A stretch of 64,000 nt of DNA from Bipolaris cookei (Eukaryota > Ascomycota > Dothideomycetes > Pleosporales > Pleosporaceae), in contig NRSV01000052.1 of NCBI GenBank assembly GCA_002286855.1, positions 156,346 through 220,345 of the forward strand, in the 5' to 3' direction. This document shows, in pieces, positions 1 to 10,463 of the stretch (its first letter is position 1; each line of letters begins with the position of its first letter). Below the pieces are notes generated by a model, which worked only from the letters and a program-made list of their open reading frames with translations, searched no databases and was not told the origin of the DNA. The translations under genes were made by a program, and so were the position numbers.

Positions 1-1353
1 TTGGCCGTATTTCACCATCAAAAAGAATCTTTTTCAAAGGAGCTCTTGGATCAAAAGAAAGTGCGGCAATTCCTCCAAGATGGGAGCTCGGTAGATCCTA
101 CGATAATCTACGAGGGCTCAGATGGTCTTCGCGATAACTGGCTACAGGATCTGGTGGTGGGAAAACACCGAGTTTTTTCCTCCACAAGCTCGTCAGGATA
201 GAATAACAATGAACTCGCGCGAGCTTGGGTTGAGCAGGTGTTCGATCAGCGTACGAAGGAGAAAGCAAAACGCGATTACCGGATGCTTCTCGTCGATGGG
301 CACGGCAGTCACCTGACGCCTTCATTCATCGAGTATTGCCATACCCATCGAATACTACTCGCAGTATTTCCGCCTCACGCCACTCACAGCCTCCAGCCAC
401 TCGACGTTGGCGTGTACTCACCTCTGGCAGCCGCGTACAGCACCGAGCTCACCAATCTGATCTACAGCAATCAAGGCCTTATCAATATGCAGAAAAATGA
501 TTTTCTACGCTTGTTTTGGGCGGCATATACATCTGCTTTCACAGCTGATAATATATTAAGCAGTTTTCGGGTCACTGGGATCCATCCGCGCAATCCCGAC
601 GTCGTGATAAAACGCTTCAAAACACCACCACCGCGAGCCGATACAAATACAGAAACTGGAGAGGCAGGTGATGGAGATAGCTGGAGGGATCTGTCAAAAT
701 TATTTGACGCTGCTGTGCCGGATATATCAAAAAATGCAGCTAAACAGCTCAAACAGGCGCTGCATTCATTGCAGATCCAGAACGAGCTTATACACCATGA
801 AAACGACGAACTGCGGGGTAGTATTACTACCAAAAAAACCCCGCAAATCTGATAGAAAGCTTCTCGACTTGCTGCAGCACAAAGAGTATCACAGTACTGC
901 AGTACTGTGAAGCCCGCGATCGGTGAGGGAGGCCAGAGCCCGCGAGGCACTAGAAAAACAGCAAGACCATGAAAAAAAACTCCAAAAAAACAGGAGAGGG
1001 AGGGGCGAGCTGCCGCAGCTGCGTATAAGAAACTGATGGCTGCAGAGACACGGGAGGCTCGTGAAATGACGAGAATGGTGCGGCGGCAGGAGCGGGCTGC
1101 GAGAGCTGCACAACTGGCTGCCGCGCGCGCCCAAAAGGCACAAGATCGCGCTGCTGCAACCGCAGGAAAAGCTCGCGATAAGCAGAACATAGCTAAAAGA
1201 AAAGCTTCATCAACTCAGAATACAAAAAAAACAAAGCGGCGTCGTGTTGTGGAGGCTGAAAGTGGTGGTGCTGATGCATCACCGCCCGCCAAGCCTCCCA
1301 CCAAAACCACCACGCGCGGCCGCAATGTGCGGTTGCCCAGCAAATATCAGTAG
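1..1353 (+). pseudogene. Fot1/pogo-type (Tc1-mariner superfamily) DDE transposase, decayed, 5' part outside the window
   Basis: Relic of a DNA transposon transposase. The core of a DDE_1 domain is readable: the catalytic Asp in LVDGHGSH and the next one in LQPLDVGVYSPL, followed by the usual basic, Ala/Arg-rich C-terminal tail ending in RGRNVRLPSKYQ. The frame is broken by an in-frame TAG at 199-201, at a position where relatives have Trp. A shift follows in an A-run near 833, then a TGA at 908-910, again at an expected Trp, and another shift in A-runs near 985. The frame resumes and runs to the stop at 1351-1353. The start and left terminal repeat lie left of the window. Family assignment rests on the motif set; subfamily is not determined. 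Confidence 0.85.
889..910. repeat. 22-bp perfect palindrome inside the transposase relic
   Basis: The two 11-bp halves are exact reverse complements meeting at CTGCAG. The right end coincides with the TGA that interrupts the transposase frame. It may be a chance product of the G-to-A change that made the stop. No known function. Confidence 0.8.
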
Positions 1354-1747
1354 ATATATATCAAATATACGATGATTCGAGTAATTCACCAAAAAATCCC
1401 GCGATAATAACGTTTTGGTGGTGGTCAAAAGCTTCATTTTTTGGCGGGCACGCATTTTGGTGGGGTGTTGCATTGGGTGAACTGTTGCACGCACTGACCA
1501 CGTACAGTAGTCATAGTGCTTGCTTGTTTACTTGCTCCCCAGCTGTGCAATAGGAGAACCACTTAGGCCAAAGGAGAGGTTTAGTCATTCTATATTTTTT
1601 ACTAGACTATAGTGTCATGCATATTATGACCCAGAAAACTCCCGCTTTTATTGTTCAGAAGCTCTTTGCACGCATTTATTGACAGTATCTTCGATGCTTT
1701 CCTTGTTCTATCAAATACTCTAATGCACCCTCCCCCCACCCGTGAGT
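1354..1747. other. Right flank of transposon relic, no gene seen
   Basis: Non-coding flank. It should contain the right terminal inverted repeat of the first transposon, but without the left end I cannot define it. It also holds the 3' flank of the convergent secreted-protein gene. Confidence 0.5.
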
Positions 1748-2153
1748 TTAACAGAACTGACACTTATTCACACCCCAAACGCCCGTGCTGAAACTAACGC
1801 ATTTACCTGTCGCCACAGAGACTTTATTACCACAGCCCGAGTCTCCGCAGATCCAGTACGGTCCGCAGCTCTGCGTGCAAGACCACAGGTCGCCGTTAAC
1901 CCAAAGGGCAGAGAAGCCGCCTGCAGGGCCACTAGTGGGTGTAGTCAGCATAAAAGTGTCAAATTCGAGATGGAAATAGCGCCATTCTTGGAAGAAAGGG
2001 AAGCAAGGTTGCTTACCCTGTGATTTGGTCAATGCCAGGGTGAGCTTCGCCAATATAGTTCTGGCAGTTTCGGTCTGAGTAAAAGTTGATTTGGCCAGCA
2101 GTAGCCAACCCAATGGTCGTAGCTACGACAAGAAAGATATTGTTGAAATGCAT
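1748..2153 (-). CDS. Small secreted cysteine-rich protein, candidate effector
   Basis: Two exons, 2153-2017 and 1931-1748, joined over an 85-nt intron (GTAAGC...CACTAG), give 106 residues. The ATG at 2153-2151 begins a clear signal peptide: a short N-terminus, then the hydrophobic stretch NIFLVVATTIGLATA, with likely cleavage near residues 19-20. The mature part of about 86 residues has eight cysteines (30, 64, 68, 74, 79, 90, 103, 106), enough for four disulfides, and the last residue is Cys. It is rich in Gly, Ser and Trp and has no transmembrane segment or recognisable enzyme domain. Without the intron a longer internal frame is open, which hides the signal peptide. It sits between two transposase relics, a common setting for plant-pathogen effectors. 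Secretion is well supported; effector role is inference, and no homologue is recognised. Confidence 0.72.
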
Positions 2154-2225
2154 TTTAGAAGATGTTTATCGTTGTGCTTTATGCTGCTGTTATTAGATGT
2201 AGATTATTGAGCGCGACACGTCAAA

Positions 2226-2233
2226 CTTTTATA
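2226..2233 (-). promoter_or_regulatory. TATA box of the small secreted protein gene
   Basis: TATAAAAG on the minus strand, 73 bp upstream of the ATG at 2153. Sequence and distance fit a TATA element; start site unknown. Confidence 0.5.
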
Positions 2234-2930
2234 TCGTATTACAAACTGGAGACTGTGAGGACATTTTGATTAGCACTAAGCCTGACTTCTGAAATCAGCA
2301 CTATTTCATTCCTAAAATGGAAAGACTTGATATCTCATAATAATGTCCCTGGCTTACTGAGCATAATTACAAGATGTGGTTTCAAGTCAGAACGCATCAC
2401 GCTAGCTTAATCAGGCATATGATAGTAAGGTAACCTTCCAGATTAAGAGTTAAGAGTTAGCGTAGGACCACTGTGGGGTAAATAAGTATGCGCAAAGATA
2501 GAAGTAGGCCTAAAAAGTTTTGGCTGACTACTATACATAGCGGTCATACTGCCGGTTCGGGCGCCGTAAGATGCACTGCAGTTCTGCGGACATGGGCATA
2601 ACAACACACATTTTCAGAGTTTTAGTTGCTAGCAATGTCACATTTACTAACACTTAAGAAGCTACTTAAGCTTGCATTGTAGCAATATGTCTGTGAATCG
2701 CAGATTGTATCAACTTCTTGGGTCAGGCGATAATCCTAGCACCGCTCTTAGCCATGAATGGCACTACCAACGCAACCATGCCGAAGAATGCGACAAGCGT
2801 GCAACCGCAGGAGCGGCATTCTTGATATCTTCCATACTCGCTACAAAGCACGTAGTGAATGAGCGGGTGACGCAGACAAGCGAGTGACGCACCCAACTAA
2901 ACCTACGCACCTTTCCTCTCTTACTATACA
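2234..2930. other. Upstream region of secreted-protein gene and 5' flank of second transposon relic
   Basis: No convincing gene. A 71-codon frame at 2672-2887 has no recognisable features. The right part probably belongs to the 5' non-coding segment of the second transposon; no terminal repeat could be paired with confidence. Confidence 0.45.
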
Positions 2931-4291
2931 ATGGCTCCACAACACGTTACTCAATTACAGTCAAATAAAGCAGATATTCAGCTTACTATTTCATCTACTA
3001 ATACTAGCAAATTCAAAGCAATCGCTGTGCTGCTAAAGTCTATAACGTAGCTGAAGCGACGCTCCGCCGCCGACGCGCTGGCATGTCTGCCCGACGCGAT
3101 TGCTAGCCCAACTCAAAAAGCTTACAAAGCTAGAAGAGGAAGTGATATCTAATTATATAATTAATCTAGATCTACGTGTATTTGCGCCTACCTATACTGC
3201 TGTGCGCGACGATGTCCAGATTGGGCAGAAGTGGCCAGCCAACTTCATTAGACGTACAGGCTCTCTTACTACTCGTTTTGATCGAGCGTATGATAGGCAG
3301 CGAGCTCTTTGTAAAGATCCAGTCTTGATTAAAGGCTGTTTTTGAGCTTATAGAGCGGACAAAGGCGAAGTCCGGTATTTGCGACGGGAACGTCTACAAC
3401 TTCGACGAAGCTGGTATCTCAATAGGCAAGATTATGACACAGCTTGTCGTTACAGCGTCAGAGAGAAGAAGCCGGCCAAAGGCCATTAAGCCAGGCAGTC
3501 ATGATTGGGTGACGTTGATCGCTGCAATCAATGCAGCTGGCTGGACAGTCCCACCATTTCTTATCTTTGCTGGCCAGTATCATCTCTCTGCCTGGTACGA
3601 GGAAGCAGATATACCATGCAACTGGGCAATCGCAGTCAGTGACAATGGCTGAACGAACAACGAGCTAAGCGTTGCATGACTAAAGCATTTTGACGCCCAC
3701 ACGAAGACTCGCGCTGTCGGCACACGTCGCCTCCTTGTCCTTGACGGCGATGAGAGCCACCAGTTTCTTGAGTTCCAAGAGTTTTGCGAGGAGAACAATA
3801 TCTACACGCTCTGTATGCTGCCCTATTCTTCTCACATATTCCAGCTTCTTGACGTTGGCTGCTTCTCGCCGTTAAAACGCGCGTATAGCCGTGAGGTGGA
3901 GAGCCTGATCCGCCACCATATCAACCACATCACTAAGCTCGAGTTTCTGCCAGCATTCAAGGCAGCGTTCGATCGATTCTTCATGCCAGCCAATATCGGC
4001 TCAGCCTTTCGAGGTGCAGGCCTTGTTCCTCTCCAACCAGACGCTGTTCTATCGAAGCTTAACGTGCAGCTGCGTACGCCTTCTCCTCCAGCTACGCCAG
4101 CAGAAGCTCTCTGGCAAGTGCGTACGCCGAGCAATATATGCGAGCTTAAAGCCCAATCAATGCTAATAAGTAACCGCCTACAACGTCATAAAAGCTCATC
4201 ACCAGCTTTGATTATCGCGGCGATTGGCCAGCTTAAGAAGGGAGCAGAGATAATGATGTGCCACAGACTATGCAAGGATATATCGACATGA
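2931..4291 (+). pseudogene. Second Fot1/pogo-type DDE transposase, decayed
   Basis: Relic of a transposase distinct from the first copy. An ATG at 2931 is followed by remnants of the N-terminal Psq-type helix-turn-helix. A CENP-B-like helix-turn-helix follows near 3115-3300 (LTKLEEEVISNYI, WPANFIRR) and appears internally shortened. The DDE domain then starts with YNFDEAG. Frame shifts occur in the N-terminal part and near 3330. In-frame TGA codons at 3650-3652 and 3677-3679 both stand where relatives have Trp. After them the frame LLVLDGDESH...LLDVGCFSPLK is readable to 4291; the usual His of the DGH motif is Asp here. The zinc-knuckle tail seen in some relatives is missing. Non-functional. 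Confidence 0.82.
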
Positions 4292-4719
4292 ATTACGGCC
4301 GATACTATGCACGGACAGTTAGTATTTTCCTTTCCTCGAAACCTCCCTTTCTAGAAAATTTTCCCTTTCCAAAACATATCCCTGTCTGAAACATTTCTAT
4401 TTCTGTCAATTGCCATGATGTGGTAAGTGATGCAGTTGTGGTACTCTAAATCTGACTTGTCAAGATTAGTGTTAGATTTCGCTACATGCAATATGGATGT
4501 AAGATTCACGCAACACCACTCTACGATTATACACACAAGCTTATATATATATATACAAGTAATAGTATTTCGCGTCTTATTCTTACTCATACTACTTTCT
4601 CTGATATACACATGATGCCTTCACACAGCGTACTAATACAAGAAGAAACCTCTTTTACTATGTTGTTCCTTTTGACAAAGAGATAACAAAATTACCATTC
4701 ATACATAAAATACTTGAGC
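4292..4719. other. AT-rich intergenic stretch
   Basis: Holds a short TA run near 4541-4556 and the 3' flank of SWR1. No gene seen. Confidence 0.5.
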
Positions 4720-7700
4720 TTAATACTTCTTTTTGCGCTGCCTAACATGCGGATCCTGCCCCTTGCGGTTTCTCTTTTGCCGATCCGTTGGCGGCCGATA
4801 CGGCTCTTTGCCAAATTCCTCGCGATACAAGCTCAACATGTACTCGTCAACATGCCTCTTCAGCTTCTCATTGCCATGTATATCTAGCTCTTCTTTATCT
4901 TTGGAGGTAGAGGCAGCAGCAGCTTCTGAAGCAGCTCGTGTTGCATTGACGCTTTCATTAAAGTCGACTTTGTCTTCTTGAATTTCGTCGACAATTTCCT
5001 TTTGCGCAATAGATGCCGCAGTACGGTCTTCCGTGTCTTCAACACTGCCCATGACGCGTGCATCACCTAGGAGGCCAATCTTCTCGCCAAGCACGCGTTC
5101 CATGGCTGCACCGGCTTCGTCGGTCGTATCGATACCCATGTCCTCGTCCAAGGCGTCTCGCCAGGTGACTTTGTTGAATGTATCAGTGGTGAAGTCACCC
5201 TTTTGTATGATGACATCATCGAGGAGGCGCTTTTGATTAGACTTGCGAAGTATGTTGGCTTCAATAGTGCACTCGCTCACGAACTTGTAGATATGAACAT
5301 CGCGCGTCTGGCCAATTCGATGAGCGCGATCCTGGCATTGCTTGTCCATTGCTGGGTTCCAATCGAGGTCGTAGAAGATGACAGTGTCAGCACCAGTAAG
5401 ATTGATACCGAGACCGCCGGATCGCGAGGACAAGATAAAGCATAATATGCGCGGGTCATTGTTGAAGCGATCGGTAAGGATCTGGCGCTGTTCAATCTTT
5501 GTAGACCCATCGAGACGCAAGTAGCGATGCCCGTGAATGTTGAGGAACTGTTCCAGGATATCGAGGACCTTTGTCATCTGAGTGAAGATGAGAGCACGGT
5601 GACCACCAGCTTGCAGGTCCCGAAGGAGCGTTGCAAGCCGTTGCAGCTTTCCGCAATCGTACTGAAGCAGGCGTTTATCAGGAAAGGCAATGGACTGCCG
5701 GATGCGCGACGAGTGGAAGGGATCTGGTTGGTGAGCTGCATCTGAGGCTCGAATGAGGTCAACACCACGTTTGGATAAAGTTAGTGAGGCAAGCTCCTCA
5801 GCAGCAACAGCGGGTGTGACCCATGTGAAGCGCGTGATTAGGGGCTCGAAGGCTTCAGCACGTTGCTCTAGAGTTGGAATCATGTCGAAGAAGTGTGTGA
5901 TTTGTTGATCGTGCCATTGTGATATGACCCTTTGAGAGCGTGGAGACCTGAATCCGAGACGACCATGATGTCGCTGGACAATATCGTACTGTATCGCATC
6001 CTCTGGCCTCGGTTGCAGATGCGCCTGGCCGAAGCCATGATATGTCGAATGAGGAGCGTGGTGTGGCCGGTAAAATGGTGGTCTAGGTACCTTTTTCCCT
6101 TCGGTGATGGCACCAAAAGTATACTCGTGCCAGTCAACCGTCACTGCATCGATAATGTCCTTTCCGTATATCGGCATGAACTGGGTGCGAGCACGTGTAA
6201 GAGCTACACATGTCTGCAGATGGTCTCGGACAGCCACCTGCTCTCGCCTGGTCATTGCCGCCATTGCCGATTGCAGTGGAGACGTACCCGCCTCGACTGG
6301 TTTATTGATGCGTCGAGTTTGACGCTCAATCAGGTCTTCCAAGGGTCGTGTGGCACGGATCGGATAAGTACGCCGAGCATGCCCTAATTGCGTCTGCTCT
6401 CGTCGCGCGAAATTGAGATTCAGAGCATCCAGGCTTACTCTCTTGTCTTCCATGCCTTCTTGTAAACGCTTGCGAATAAGGAGATCTTTGATTTCGTACT
6501 GCGCAGCAACGGATTTTGGCATTGCCATAGATGTTACAATGGCTCGCGTTTCAAACAGGTCAGGATGATTGCAGACTTTTCGCAGTGACATTAAGCAGTT
6601 AATAATGGACATGTAGTTGCCTGACGACAGGATCTCCTTTGTCGATGCGCGGCCCATGAACCCATCGTAGAGCTGACGTTGCCGTTTGGAGAGTTTGCAG
6701 TAGACTACATGCTCATATTTCCCTGGCATCTGCTTTTCGACTTCAGACTTTAGTCTTCGGAGCAGATACGGTCTGAGGACCTCGTGAAGTCGCTTAACAA
6801 TCTTTTGTGCTTCTGCGTCAAGCTGTTGACGGCCCTGATCCAAGATTTGAGATGTAGGGTTCTTCAGGGCAAGTGTGAATTCCTCCAAACCAGCAATGCG
6901 ACCTTCTCCAGCAAAGCCAGCCGGCATCAGGAAGTACAGCAACGACCAGAGCTCATCGATATTATTCTGGAGAGGTGTTCCAGTCAACAGCAGTCTTCGT
7001 TCAGTCCGAAGATTGAGCATAGTCTGCCAACGTTGAGACTTGAAGTTCTTGATATTATGGGCTTCATCGAGCACGAGGTAACGCCAAGGACGCATCTTGA
7101 AAGCCGCAGCATCTTGAAGTATGAGTTGGTACGAGGTGATGACAACGTTGTACATGTCCTTGCCCGTGTTGCGCCATCCCAATCGCTTCCGTTTCCGCTC
7201 ATTGATATCGCCATAGTAAGTGAGGATTTTGAAACCAGGCAAAAATTTCCGGAACTCCATTTCCCAATTAAGCATGACGCTCGTGGGTACCACAACCAAG
7301 TGCGGTCCCCAAATCTCGTGACGGACAGCAAGGTAGGCCAGAAGTGAGATAGTCTGTATAGTCTTACCAAGTCCCATTTCATCTGCTAGGATACCGTTGG
7401 TGTCGGACTCGTACAAATTCGCAAGCCAGTCTAGTCCATCATGCTGATATTCCCGGAGTGTGCCTCGTAGCAGGAACGGGACTTCGGTCCTCGGCGGCGA
7501 GGATGCGTGACGAGACCGAGAGACACTTTTAGATGGCACAACATCTTCCATTGGAGTAGCCTCGGTGGGTTCGACCGATGGTTGAGGTCCGGAAACCTCA
7601 ATGGAAGGAGCAGGCTCTGATGGGGCCGCATTTCCGTTCACACACGGTTCGTCATTTTCGGCAACTACACCATGTCCATTGACATGAGGTTTCCGCTCCT

Positions 7701-9834
7701 CATCTTCCATGGACGTGGCGGCATGGCCATTGACTTGCCCTGCCTTTTGTTCCGCACTCTCCAGCTCATTGTCCTCGATTGCGGTTTTTGCAGCTTCTTT
7801 CAGCTTCTTCACATCCTTGGGTGCCAAGAAACCCATCAAGCCAATGTCCTCTTCTCCGCTGTCATCATCGTCTTCTGCCTCCGAGTTGTCGGCGTCATCC
7901 CCATCGTCGTCTTCAGTCCCAGAGCCTTCGTTGCTTGACCAAGCTTCGCTACCGGATTCCGAGCTTTTATCGTCGTTTTCTGAATCCATGAGGGCGTCAT
8001 CAACCTGATCGAGTTCTACAGTAGCCGGGTCAATGTAACCTGGCTTTTTCTCATTCTCATTGTCTTCATGGTCATGGAATCCATTCACAAGTGCTTCCTG
8101 TGACTCTTCAAGATCTTCAGTTTCGATGTCTGGGTCAGGGGTCGGCGCAGGCGTGCCCTCCTCCTCTTCATCTCCGGAATCATCCCCATCCTCGGAACTA
8201 GTCACCGGTAAATCAGGAAGCTGGCCGTACTTTTCGCGTAGCTGTTCGGCGGTAAGTTTCGCATCATCGTCCTGCTCATTTTCTGGTTCACTATCCGAAC
8301 TCGAAGACATGACATCGTCATCGAGCTGTTGTTCGGATTTATTTGAGGCCGCGCTCTCGAAATCCTCTATATCGTCGAAATCGCGATCCTCGCTCATCAG
8401 CGAAGATGCACCATCACCAGCGGTGCGGCCTCCAAGAATTTCTTGTGCCTGGTTGAACATGTCGTCCATAGCCTTGTGTCCAAGCTGTAGCTGTTCCTCC
8501 TCATATTTGGCGACACGCTCCTTGTCAATTTCAACCTTTACCAAGCCCCACGCGTCCTTGACATCTTTAACCAGCTGTTTGTATCTAGCCACCTGTCGCT
8601 CCGTCTCTTCTTGTTCAATTTCATCCTGACTCTTCCGCTTGAACTTGTTTTTCCAAAATTCGTAGGCTTCTCTAGCCAGTATCTTTGCTGTCCGGCGGTG
8701 AAACGCCTTTTCTTCCTTAAGTAGCTTGTTAAAGTGCAAAGAATGCGCAACCACATGATCCCAATGACCGTACTGAACTGGCAATTCTGGCGCAGGTTCA
8801 GGAGCGTAGACACTGCATTGTTCTTGACTCAGTACTCCGTGCTCGGCCGCTTCAACAATTCGCAACCGGCGTTGTGCCTCGTCTTGGGCCTTCTCCTGTG
8901 TTATGCGCAGCGACTCCTCGCCTTCCAACGGGTCGTCTTGTTGTAACCATTCTTCGAGTGAAGCGAACTGCGACTTGGGCGGGGCGTGATGAGGATGGCG
9001 GTTCGGGGGGTCGGGCTTTCGGAGCCGTAGTCGCAATCGCGGGGCCGGTATTGATGGATTGGAGCCATTGGGCGACGCGTATAGGCCAGCATCGGGGTCG
9101 TGACCATTGGTGTCGAAAGTATCCATGAACTCGTCACCTGGCGGGTCAGTCAGTACTTGTGTGCCCCTCCGCTGGCGAGTGCCCCGCTTGCGGACTCCGC
9201 CGCTGGGCGATGCATTTTGCAATTGCGGTGATGTGACTGGTGTCTGTTTGGTGAGAGCAGAAGTCTTTGTATTCCGCTCAGACTTGCGGGCCGGCGTAGT
9301 CAAAGACTGTTTTGATGCCTTCCTAGCGAGTGCAGATGCTGCTTTCCCTTTCGGGACCGACGTCGGCCCTGAGCCATTGCGCGACTCTCGCCTGGCCGCA
9401 CTCTTAGGGGTACCGTTCGTCTGCGTTGCTTTGGTGACCGGCCGGGAGATGGGCTTTGTGGGCTCGGGCGTGGGCGTGGGTGGCGCAGTCTCTCTGTTCA
9501 CACGCGATGACTTCCTGACACCATTTTCAAAGACGGTTGTGGGGCCATCTGCTACAAACGACTTCCATGGGGGTGAGGCGGCGCGTGATGTAGAGCGACG
9601 TTGTGTGGTGGTCGTGTCTTCTAATTTTCGTCGTTTTGCAGGCCGCCCCATGACGCCACCATCATGGCCATTTACAGAGGCAAGCTGCTCTCCGTCATTG
9701 GCGGTCAGAGGCGCATTGTCGTCGTCGTCGGTGCCGTGTGCATGGGGCGCAATGGCAGATGGGCTGGGTGCATCGGCCGAGTCGCGTGGTGGGATGGAGT
9801 CGTAGTCGCGATCCGCGGCAGTAACTTCTTCCAT
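4720..9834 (-). CDS. SWR1: SWR1 chromatin-remodeling ATPase (catalytic subunit of the SWR1 complex)
   Basis: Single exon, 1704 residues. Catalytic engine of the SWR1 complex, which replaces H2A by the variant H2A.Z in nucleosomes. Acidic, low-complexity N-terminus; HSA domain at about residues 353-420 (binds actin and Arp proteins); long Asp/Glu-rich linker. SNF2 ATPase lobe 1 has the Walker A stretch DEMGLGKTIQT near residue 815 and the DEAH box LVLDEAHNIKNF near 920. A large insertion of roughly 250-300 residues precedes lobe 2 (RALIFTQMTKVLDILEQF near 1413, then SGGLGINLTGADTV and QDRAHRIGQ), the split-ATPase layout of the INO80/SWR1 group. The C-terminus is basic. HSA plus the split ATPase and overall length point to Swr1 rather than Ino80. 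Shares a 629-bp head-to-head promoter region with the NDUFB8-type gene. Confidence 0.95.
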   Translation of the reverse strand: MEEVTAADRDYDSIPPRDSADAPSPSAIAPHAHGTDDDDNAPLTANDGEQLASVNGHDGGVMGRPAKRRKLEDTTTTQRRSTSRAASPPWKSFVADGPTTVFENGVRKSSRVNRETAPPTPTPEPTKPISRPVTKATQTNGTPKSAARRESRNGSGPTSVPKGKAASALARKASKQSLTTPARKSERNTKTSALTKQTPVTSPQLQNASPSGGVRKRGTRQRRGTQVLTDPPGDEFMDTFDTNGHDPDAGLYASPNGSNPSIPAPRLRLRLRKPDPPNRHPHHAPPKSQFASLEEWLQQDDPLEGEESLRITQEKAQDEAQRRLRIVEAAEHGVLSQEQCSVYAPEPAPELPVQYGHWDHVVAHSLHFNKLLKEEKAFHRRTAKILAREAYEFWKNKFKRKSQDEIEQEETERQVARYKQLVKDVKDAWGLVKVEIDKERVAKYEEEQLQLGHKAMDDMFNQAQEILGGRTAGDGASSLMSEDRDFDDIEDFESAASNKSEQQLDDDVMSSSSDSEPENEQDDDAKLTAEQLREKYGQLPDLPVTSSEDGDDSGDEEEEGTPAPTPDPDIETEDLEESQEALVNGFHDHEDNENEKKPGYIDPATVELDQVDDALMDSENDDKSSESGSEAWSSNEGSGTEDDDGDDADNSEAEDDDDSGEEDIGLMGFLAPKDVKKLKEAAKTAIEDNELESAEQKAGQVNGHAATSMEDEERKPHVNGHGVVAENDEPCVNGNAAPSEPAPSIEVSGPQPSVEPTEATPMEDVVPSKSVSRSRHASSPPRTEVPFLLRGTLREYQHDGLDWLANLYESDTNGILADEMGLGKTIQTISLLAYLAVRHEIWGPHLVVVPTSVMLNWEMEFRKFLPGFKILTYYGDINERKRKRLGWRNTGKDMYNVVITSYQLILQDAAAFKMRPWRYLVLDEAHNIKNFKSQRWQTMLNLRTERRLLLTGTPLQNNIDELWSLLYFLMPAGFAGEGRIAGLEEFTLALKNPTSQILDQGRQQLDAEAQKIVKRLHEVLRPYLLRRLKSEVEKQMPGKYEHVVYCKLSKRQRQLYDGFMGRASTKEILSSGNYMSIINCLMSLRKVCNHPDLFETRAIVTSMAMPKSVAAQYEIKDLLIRKRLQEGMEDKRVSLDALNLNFARREQTQLGHARRTYPIRATRPLEDLIERQTRRINKPVEAGTSPLQSAMAAMTRREQVAVRDHLQTCVALTRARTQFMPIYGKDIIDAVTVDWHEYTFGAITEGKKVPRPPFYRPHHAPHSTYHGFGQAHLQPRPEDAIQYDIVQRHHGRLGFRSPRSQRVISQWHDQQITHFFDMIPTLEQRAEAFEPLITRFTWVTPAVAAEELASLTLSKRGVDLIRASDAAHQPDPFHSSRIRQSIAFPDKRLLQYDCGKLQRLATLLRDLQAGGHRALIFTQMTKVLDILEQFLNIHGHRYLRLDGSTKIEQRQILTDRFNNDPRILCFILSSRSGGLGINLTGADTVIFYDLDWNPAMDKQCQDRAHRIGQTRDVHIYKFVSECTIEANILRKSNQKRLLDDVIIQKGDFTTDTFNKVTWRDALDEDMGIDTTDEAGAAMERVLGEKIGLLGDARVMGSVEDTEDRTAASIAQKEIVDEIQEDKVDFNESVNATRAASEAAAASTSKDKEELDIHGNEKLKRHVDEYMLSLYREEFGKEPYRPPTDRQKRNRKGQDPHVRQRKKKY

Positions 9835-10463
9835 TCAGGAAGGGCGATGGAGGCGGCCTGGGAAGCCTGTAGACCACCCGGCACGCGGCCAAATCGACAT
9901 ATATCAGCTCAAAACAGATACTACAGAGCAGCTGGGTGGGTTCTGAGAGCAGTGATGGGTCCAGATTTTAGATTCGGCCTCGTGCTGGGATGATGCAACG
10001 TGATGTCGAAGTTGAGAGATGGTGAAAACAGAGCCCAGCGATAATGTTTGGCGGCAGTCACGCTAACGACTGGCACGGGCGCGCATGGCCAGGCCGGGGA
10101 CGCGCAGCCTGCAAGACCAGATGCGAATGTGTACGGTGCATGGGCGAGGAGCTTGATTGAAAGCCGTATGAGAATTCTTTGAATTTTTCTTTTCTTCCTT
10201 CCTGTTACCTGCTTGACAGCGCTGTGGTGGGACATGGACAAAGAACATATGTGGTGCTGGTGGTGGGAGTCTTGTGCCCAGCCTGAGCAGTAAAGGACCC
10301 ACTCTTCTCCCGCCAAGCCCAGTTGGGGCCGCAACTGAGCTCATCGCGAACGACACACCAAGACAGCAACTTGACGAATCCGCCCTGTCCCCCGCATTCG
10401 CGCCGCCACGTACGCTCACAACCCCGTCAATTCCCTAGGAAACACACTCACACCCCCTGCAGC
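9835..10463. promoter_or_regulatory. Divergent promoter region SWR1 / NDUFB8
   Basis: 629 bp between two start codons facing away from each other. No coding frame or strong motif singled out. Confidence 0.5.

Noticed and set aside
2672..2887. 71-codon frame upstream of the second transposase
   Set aside because: No protein features; probably the non-coding 5' part of the transposon.
9107..9805. 232-codon frame opposite the SWR1 N-terminus
   Set aside because: Antisense of the low-complexity coding region; no recognisable protein.
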